Positions 59,104 through 64,000 of a stretch of 64,000 nt of DNA are shown piece after piece. Within the stretch, counting starts at the first letter, position 1. Each line of letters begins with the position of its first letter. A program made the translations under genes and the position numbers. Origin of the DNA: Parachryseolinea silvisoli (lineage in GTDB: Bacteria; Bacteroidota; Bacteroidia; Cytophagales; Cyclobacteriaceae); assembly GCF_021190955.1 (NCBI RefSeq), contig NZ_JAIOAO010000002.1:558001-622000 (forward strand). Reading direction: 5' to 3'. The notes beneath the pieces were generated by a model. It was not told the DNA's origin. It saw only the letters and a program-made list of their open reading frames with translations, and searched no databases.

Positions 59104-60906
59104 CTACGAGTGAGCCTCTGCTTCCGTATCTGTCTCCGTGTGCTCCTTACTGCGGAATTTAGACATTAGAGATTCCTTACTTTCCAACAGGCGATGCGAC
59201 GTAAGATAATGAATCACTTTTTCTTCCAGATAGTGATGCAGCGGCAGTAAAATGGAGATCAACACGATTTTGATTAACATAATCTTCCACGGCTCGCCAT
59301 GCGTGGCGTGGTGAATCTGATTATCGGCGATTAGAATAATAAACTCAAACAAGAAAATAAACGCAAAGAACCCCAAAATTTTGATCGTGGCCTTTGACAC
59401 CCGAAAAATACCCAGCATGACCAGCACAATAAACACTGCAGCAATCGCCACGGTAATGCCCATGTACTGGAGGTTATGCCGGTCATGTAGCGCCTGCGCT
59501 TCCTTCAATTCTTCTCGCTCGCGACGTTTTGTTTCGTCCGCCACTTCCAACAACATCAGATCTTTCTCGGTAGCTAATAGTTTCAGGCTGTCTGTATACT
59601 GGTGATAGCGTTGATTATAGATGTAAGCATTCTTAAAATCACCCATCTGCTGATAAACCGAATCCAACTCTTGTGAAACCTCTTGCTTCATCTCGAGATT
59701 ACCCGACCGTTCGCCAATGCGATATGCCTTCTGTAGATAAACTAATGACTTGTCGTACTTCTTCAAATCGTTGTAAAGCTGGACAAGATGCAGGTAGAAG
59801 TTATAAAGGTTGGAAGTATTTGCGCGGGCTTCCGCCAGCGGCTCCGCTTTGGTATAGAAATACTGCGCAGAATCATATCGGCCTAGCTTGGCATACGCGA
59901 ACCCATACGTTTGAAAAATAATAAACTCAAGATTCGCCCGCTGCATGAAGGTAGTCAGATCAGGTGTGGCCTTGAAATAAGCTAATGCCTTCTCCGTCTG
60001 GCCGCTCTGTAAGTATTGCTCGAGGATACTGATATATCCGTTCACGCGGGTCACGCTGAAATGAATGGAATCCGATAACGCCAGCACCCGCTCGTGGTAC
60101 TCCATCGCGATGTCGTACTGTTTCGCACCCATGTAAACAGTGCCGATTTGACGGTACAGCAATAGCCTGTCCAACGTCTTTCGATAGCGAAGCGTCAGCG
60201 CATGAACCTTGAATAAATAGTCTTTCGCTTTCTCATGATCATCCAGACTGTAGTAAAAGTCTGCCATGTTGTAATAACTCAATTTCAAAGGCTCATAATG
60301 AGCCAGTGCTTCGGCAATCGAAAGCGCCTGTAAATATTGCCGAAACGCTAACAACCTTTCTTTTTTGGCGAGGTAAGTATCGCCCAAAGATCCAAGACAG
60401 ATCACACGCAGAGAATCGTCTTCTGTGGTAGCTGACAACGACAACGCCAGGTTACTGTAATTGAGAGCCTTGTCTGTTTCACCATTGTTTCGTGCTATCC
60501 GGGCCAGGACGACATAAGCCTCCGCCTGCGATCCCTCCAGGTTACTGGCCTTTGCCAGGGCCAGTGCTTTTTCTGCCGATACTAATGCCTTTGCCGCCTG
60601 ATCGCGATTGCCAGCACCCACAGAGAAATACCGTTGCGCATCCAGCAGCAGAACGTGAACCATTAATTTCCGGTCACGCGTCTGTTCGGCAAGATCCAAC
60701 ATCTGCAATGCGTAACGATCCGCTTGCGCCTCATCGAGCACCATATAGAGACCCGACAGCTCCTTCAACGTAGCGAGCCGCGCGGCGTCCGTTTTGGCCA
60801 GCTCCAGATCGCGCTTCAAACTGTCTATATAACCGTTGTCTTGGGCGAGGCCAGCCGTGGCAAAAAGAAAAAACAGGATGGCAGACAATAGGCTTCGCGT
60901 CTTCAT
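59104..60906 (-). CDS. TPR protein with C-terminal multi-helix membrane domain
   Basis: 600 residues from the ATG at 60906 (an ATG 4 codons upstream also exists). Signal peptide ending GLAQ; about ten TPR repeats over residues 25-430 (for example YNMADFYYSLDDHEKAKDYL and QIGTVYMGAKQYDIAMEYHERV), a coiled-coil segment (~435-475), then three or four membrane helices (~478-570) and an acidic, Ser/Glu-rich tail. In many Bacteroidota proteins of this plan the C terminus is a histidine kinase or LuxR domain; here it is a membrane domain with His-rich motifs (NQIHHATHGEPW, PLHHYLEEKVIHY). I do not know its function. Confidence 0.75.
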   Translation of the reverse strand: MKTRSLLSAILFFLFATAGLAQDNGYIDSLKRDLELAKTDAARLATLKELSGLYMVLDEAQADRYALQMLDLAEQTRDRKLMVHVLLLDAQRYFSVGAGNRDQAAKALVSAEKALALAKASNLEGSQAEAYVVLARIARNNGETDKALNYSNLALSLSATTEDDSLRVICLGSLGDTYLAKKERLLAFRQYLQALSIAEALAHYEPLKLSYYNMADFYYSLDDHEKAKDYLFKVHALTLRYRKTLDRLLLYRQIGTVYMGAKQYDIAMEYHERVLALSDSIHFSVTRVNGYISILEQYLQSGQTEKALAYFKATPDLTTFMQRANLEFIIFQTYGFAYAKLGRYDSAQYFYTKAEPLAEARANTSNLYNFYLHLVQLYNDLKKYDKSLVYLQKAYRIGERSGNLEMKQEVSQELDSVYQQMGDFKNAYIYNQRYHQYTDSLKLLATEKDLMLLEVADETKRREREELKEAQALHDRHNLQYMGITVAIAAVFIVLVMLGIFRVSKATIKILGFFAFIFLFEFIILIADNQIHHATHGEPWKIMLIKIVLISILLPLHHYLEEKVIHYLTSHRLLESKESLMSKFRSKEHTETDTEAEAHS

Positions 60907-60957
60907 GTGGGTATACATTGAAGCACTAAGGTAAAAAAGCCAGGCAACTAAAGAAAA

Positions 60958-61623
60958 TTAGCCTTTGCTAACACCCTCGGCCTTGGGTTTTCGTTTTTCA
61001 CGAATCATTTCAATGATTGGCGGCAGAATCGATACAAAGATGATCCCAAGGATCACATAGGTGAAATTGTTCTTGATCACCGGCAGGCCACCAAAGAAAA
61101 AGCCCAGCATCAAAAAGCTGGTCACCCAGGCGATTGCACCGGCTATATTAAAAGTAGCAAACTTGCCGTACGACATCGTGCCGATACCGGCTACAAACGG
61201 TGCAAACGTGCGAATGATAGGAATAAAGCGAGCGTAGATAATAGTCTTGCCGCCGTGCTTATGATAAAACTGTTGGGTCTTCGTCAGATACTCCAGCTTC
61301 AGAAGCCTGAACTTACCGTTGAAGGCCTTCGGCCCAATAAATTTGCCGACGTGATAGTTTACCAGGTCGCCGAGAATGGCGGCAATAATTAGCAGAATCA
61401 GCATCAAGCCAACGTTCAATCCTGTCTCCGGCTTGGCGATGATCGCACCCGCTGCAAACAACAGCGAGTCACCCGGCAGGAACGGCGTTACCACCAGACC
61501 GGTCTCGGCAAAGATGATTAGAAACAGAATGAGATAGGTCCAGGTCTGGTAATCCTGAACGATTTCCACCAGGTGGTGGTCAATGTGCAGAATAAAGTCA
61601 ATGAGGGATTTTATAAGCTCCAT
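60958..61623 (-). CDS. DedA-family membrane protein
   Basis: 221 residues with five or six membrane helices and the DedA/VTT signature: FAETGLVVTPFLPGDSLLF near residue 38 (the G[F/Y]xxPG-like loop), the ARFIPIIRTFAPFVAG motif with both arginines, and a final basic tail. DedA proteins are thought to be lipid-translocating or proton-dependent transporters in the inner membrane. The gene is separate from its neighbours: 51 bases from the TPR gene and divergent from the amine oxidase gene. Confidence 0.93.
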   Translation of the reverse strand: MELIKSLIDFILHIDHHLVEIVQDYQTWTYLILFLIIFAETGLVVTPFLPGDSLLFAAGAIIAKPETGLNVGLMLILLIIAAILGDLVNYHVGKFIGPKAFNGKFRLLKLEYLTKTQQFYHKHGGKTIIYARFIPIIRTFAPFVAGIGTMSYGKFATFNIAGAIAWVTSFLMLGFFFGGLPVIKNNFTYVILGIIFVSILPPIIEMIREKRKPKAEGVSKG

Positions 61624-61682
61624 AATAGATTAAAGTCAAGACGTCGCGAAAATAACAAAAGCTTTACCCTCCACCCAACTTT

Positions 61683-61760
61683 CCGGTAACGAAAGCCTAC
61701 CGGACTTTGCCGGTGTTGGCCATTATTACATTTATGTTATCGCATAATTTCTGACACCGG
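61683..61760. other. Nested inverted repeats in the DedA / amine oxidase intergenic region
   Basis: Several short GC-rich arms can pair in competing ways: CCGGTA (61683-61688) with TACCGG (61698-61703); ACCGG (61699-61703) with CCGGT (61710-61714); and CCGGTGT (61710-61716) with ACACCGG (61754-61760). The region separates divergent genes and holds no open frame I can support. A regulatory role is speculative. Confidence 0.3.
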
Positions 61761-61899
61761 GCAAAAATACGCCGACCTGCCGCCCAACGCTTGAAGCTCT
61801 CTACTTCAGGCAATTCGGGCATGGGCCTTGCCGTTAAAAAAAGTAGGCCTCGTATATTCGTGTTTTGTGGGCTTGATATTTTAACATGACTTCAACATT

Positions 61900-63186
61900 A
61901 TGGTCGATATTCTTATCGTAGGTGCAGGTGCCGCGGGGCTCACGGCCGCCCGCACGTTAAGTGTGGCCGGACGATCCGTAACCGTATTAGAAGCACGCGA
62001 GCGCATCGGCGGCCGCATCCATACGCTCCGCACCAACTTTACCGTGCCCGTAGCCGAGGGCGGCGCCGAATTTATGCACGGCAACTTACCGCTTACAACG
62101 GCCCTCATGCAGGAAGCTAACATGCCCTTCTACGAAGGCGACGGCGCCACATGGAACGTACAACACCACCGGCTGCAAAAAGGAGACATCATGCCCGAAG
62201 GGTGGGATGACGTTAACAACAAACTGCGAAGCCTGAAAGAAGACATCAGCATCGGCGCCTTCCTCCGTCAGTACTTTGGCGATGATGTCCATCGCGCACT
62301 GCGCGAAAACATCACGCGCCTGGTCGAAGGCTACGATGCAGCCGACGTCGACAAAGCCAGTGCGTTTGCCCTACGCGAAGAATGGGCAGCCGAAGAAAAC
62401 CTGACGGGCTACCGGCCCAAACAGGGATACGGACCGCTCATGGAATTCTTACAACATAAATGCGCCGCGCAAGGAGTCGTTTTTCATTTTAAAAACAACG
62501 TAACGCACATACGCTACACGCCGGACTATGTGGAAGTTACCACCGCCGAAGGCGAACGATATATCGGCCGCCAGATCGTTATCACGGTACCGGTAGCCGT
62601 ACTCAACGCCGGGGCCGTCGCCTTCTCGCCCGAGCCTGTCCAGCACCTGCAGGCATTGCGTCGCATCGAGACAGGAGGAGTGATCAAATTCCTCATCGAA
62701 TTTACGGGTAAGTTTTGGGAACGGCCTCAGCCAGACGAAGGCTATGTCATGCCGGACCTGCACTTTCTGTTTTCCGACGCGTATGTTCCGACGTGGTGGA
62801 CACAAAATCCTGCACAATCTACATTATTATCGGGGTGGCTATCCGGGCCCATCACCAAACACCTGCGCAAAGGTGACCATGAGCTATTACAAGAGGCATT
62901 TCTTTCGCTGGCCTATATTTTTAATTGTACCGAGGTATACTTACGGCAACATATTCGCAATGCCAGGGTCTTTAACTGGGTCACCGATCCGTTTGCCCGC
63001 GGCGCCTATGCTTATAAAAGCGTCGGCAACGACGAAGCACTCAAAATACTCGCCGTGCCCGTAGACGACAAACTTTATTTTGCCGGCGAAGCATACTATA
63101 ATGGCCCGGAAATGGGCACTGTCGAGGCCGCCCTGGCCAGCGGTACCACAATCGCTGAAAAAATCCTCGCAGAAAAACACCTGTAA
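61900..63186 (+). CDS. Flavin amine oxidase-like oxidoreductase
   Basis: 428 residues with an N-terminal FAD-binding site VGAGAAGLTAARTL and the flavin-ring motif ERIGGRIHTL (about 33-42), and a C-terminal FAGEAYYNGPEMGTVEAALASG, typical of the monoamine oxidase/phytoene-desaturase-like superfamily. The C-terminal FAD attachment Cys of monoamine oxidases is not present, so FAD should be non-covalent. No substrate can be deduced. There is no signal peptide. The nearest neighbour is a sigma factor gene, 70 bases downstream, possibly on a separate message. Confidence 0.87.
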   Translation: MVDILIVGAGAAGLTAARTLSVAGRSVTVLEARERIGGRIHTLRTNFTVPVAEGGAEFMHGNLPLTTALMQEANMPFYEGDGATWNVQHHRLQKGDIMPEGWDDVNNKLRSLKEDISIGAFLRQYFGDDVHRALRENITRLVEGYDAADVDKASAFALREEWAAEENLTGYRPKQGYGPLMEFLQHKCAAQGVVFHFKNNVTHIRYTPDYVEVTTAEGERYIGRQIVITVPVAVLNAGAVAFSPEPVQHLQALRRIETGGVIKFLIEFTGKFWERPQPDEGYVMPDLHFLFSDAYVPTWWTQNPAQSTLLSGWLSGPITKHLRKGDHELLQEAFLSLAYIFNCTEVYLRQHIRNARVFNWVTDPFARGAYAYKSVGNDEALKILAVPVDDKLYFAGEAYYNGPEMGTVEAALASGTTIAEKILAEKHL

Positions 63187-63256
63187 GATTAAAGTTTACA
63201 TCGTCTATATTTCGAGTATATAACCTGCGGAAAAACCCTGATCTTCGGGTCCGACG

Positions 63257-63832
63257 ATGGAAAGCGCTTTGCCAGCCGATTTTGCGAGCCTCTTCAGGCA
63301 ACATCATAAAGGTCTATGCGACCTTGCCTATAATATTGTGTGCGATCGTGATGCCGCAAAGGACATTGTGCAAGAAGTTTTTGTTAAGCTTTGGAACAAC
63401 CGGTCGCACGTCATCTTCGGCGACCAGATCAAACATTATCTTTATAAGGCCACCGTGCACACGGCCTATAATTATGTGCGTTCGCACAAACGTCTTTTTT
63501 CGTTAGACGATTACAAAGGTCTGGACATGCTGCGCGCCTTTCCGGAAACGGAATCCATTGAAATTCGTGAGCTGGAGCTCCGCACCCGGCAGGCGATCGA
63601 CCGGCTGCCGGCCAAATGCAAAAGCATTTACCTCCTCAGCCGCCAGGAGGGCCTGAAATACCAGGAAATAGCGGATACCCTGGGCATATCGCTCAAAACC
63701 GTTGAAAATCAGATGGGTATTGCCCTCGAAAAGCTTCGCCAGGAGCTAAAACCCTTCCTTTCGCTCGAAATGGTCACATGGCTGGCCGCTGCCGGCCTGG
63801 CACTCTATCGGCTTATCTTTATAGAAGCGTAA
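63257..63832 (+). CDS. ECF-type RNA polymerase sigma factor with hydrophobic C-terminal tail
   Basis: 191 residues. Region 2 (ADFASLFRQHHKGLCDLAYN, then DRDAAKDIVQEVFVKLW) and region 4 (IDRLPAKCKSIYLLSRQEGLKYQEIADTLGISLKTVE) are both clear, so it is an ECF sigma-70 of the Bacteroidota expansion type. The last ~22 residues (EMVTWLAAAGLALYRLIFIEA) form a hydrophobic helix, more than region 4 needs. The usual FecR-type anti-sigma gene does not follow; the next gene is a small lipoprotein. Target genes are unknown. Confidence 0.92.
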   Translation: MESALPADFASLFRQHHKGLCDLAYNIVCDRDAAKDIVQEVFVKLWNNRSHVIFGDQIKHYLYKATVHTAYNYVRSHKRLFSLDDYKGLDMLRAFPETESIEIRELELRTRQAIDRLPAKCKSIYLLSRQEGLKYQEIADTLGISLKTVENQMGIALEKLRQELKPFLSLEMVTWLAAAGLALYRLIFIEA

Positions 63833-63863
63833 AATAATTAAGAAATTTTAGGGGGGCGTTTGG

Positions 63864-63877
63864 GGGTAAGGTTACCC
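63864..63877. promoter_or_regulatory. Short perfect dyad upstream of the lipoprotein gene
   Basis: GGGTAAGGTTACCC: 6-base arms (63864-63869 and 63872-63877) with a two-base centre, between the sigma factor gene and the lipoprotein start at 63920. It could be a sigma-factor -35 region, an operator, or chance. Confidence 0.3.
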
Positions 63878-63919
63878 TTGCGTGCTATAAGCATACCTAA
63901 TCATTAAAACAATACGCTT

Positions 63920-64000
63920 ATGAAACGTCTGCTTGGCCTAATCTTAATCACCTCTGCCGTGCTGTTTTCAGCATGTTCGCAGTATACCTGTGCTACTTAC
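63920..64000 (+). CDS. Small lipoprotein, N-terminal part (cut by window end)
   Basis: Open frame from the ATG at 63920 to the window edge (27 codons seen). It has a signal peptide with a lipobox: LLGLILITSAVLFSAC, then SQYTCATY. The Cys after FSA should be lipidated. It is probably cotranscribed with or regulated by the upstream sigma factor; the remainder of the gene lies outside the window. Confidence 0.75.
   Translation, partial: MKRLLGLILITSAVLFSACSQYTCATY

Noticed and set aside
1-64000. CRISPR arrays, tRNA or rRNA genes, insertion sequences, prophage or restriction-modification genes.
   Set aside because: I looked for regularly spaced repeats, T-loop and acceptor patterns, transposase or terminase motifs and saw none. 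The xerC gene has housekeeping context.

Overview
The window reads as chromosomal DNA of a Bacteroidota bacterium, most likely of the order Cytophagales. The evidence is a GldB-type gliding lipoprotein, the cluster nadK / two DUF6089 barrels / uppS / bamA / two Skp-like chaperones, a PurM of the long Bacteroidota type, tandem DUF3857 transglutaminase-like proteins, and several promoters matching the Bacteroidota consensus (TTG, about 19 bases, TAnnTTTG). Base composition looks balanced or slightly GC-rich throughout. I see no rRNA, tRNA, CRISPR array, insertion sequence, prophage, restriction system or obvious foreign island. The content is mostly housekeeping and envelope genes.

Layout. 1-2.4 kb: leftward corA, deoxynucleoside kinase and a TauE-like exporter. 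2.5-6.6 kb: an exported sugar isomerase-like protein, then leftward rlmI, a THUMP-like methyltransferase and a tandem LAB_N membrane protein. 6.7-11.6 kb: rimP-nusA-infB with a clear promoter and terminator. 11.7-16.6 kb: nucleotide-sugar genes ugd, UDP-glucuronate decarboxylase, rfbB, rfbA, plus an HD protein. 16.7-19.7 kb: rightward acyl-CoA dehydrogenase, rpsU, xerC and hpf. 19.7-30.4 kb: a long leftward envelope block of a DUF6702 protein, gldB-like, tpiA, prmA, nadK, two DUF6089 genes, uppS, bamA and two Skp-like genes.

30.6-42.5 kb runs rightward: HupE-like permease, two tandem M1 metallopeptidases, an M23-fold protein, a patatin/Omp85-like protein and two OmpA proteins. 42.5-47.4 kb runs leftward: a transglutaminase-like protein and two DUF3857/transglutaminase paralogues, one of which has lost its catalytic residues. 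47.5-55 kb is mixed: radA, a UbiA-like prenyltransferase, a Tat-type lipoprotein isomerase, a GGR-like FAD enzyme, a stand-alone receiver, an aspartyl protease with PDZ, a LOG protein, a 40-residue membrane protein and a DUF2911 protein. 55-64 kb: a PD40/OmpA protein, a HisA homologue with an altered active site next to purM, a TPR protein with a membrane domain, DedA, an amine oxidase-like flavoprotein, an ECF sigma factor and the start of a lipoprotein gene.

How the parts connect: translation and termination factors (rimP, nusA, infB, rpsU, hpf, rlmI, prmA) and outer-membrane assembly (bamA, Skp, OmpA) dominate. I do not see one unmistakable new system. The best leads are the HisA-like protein with Ala at the catalytic Asp position beside purM; the DUF6702 / HupE / twin M1 peptidase locus; the active/inactive transglutaminase pair; the TPR protein with an unassigned C-terminal membrane domain; and a 40-residue membrane protein coupled to a LOG gene. 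All functions are inferred from sequence read by eye; no database search was run.
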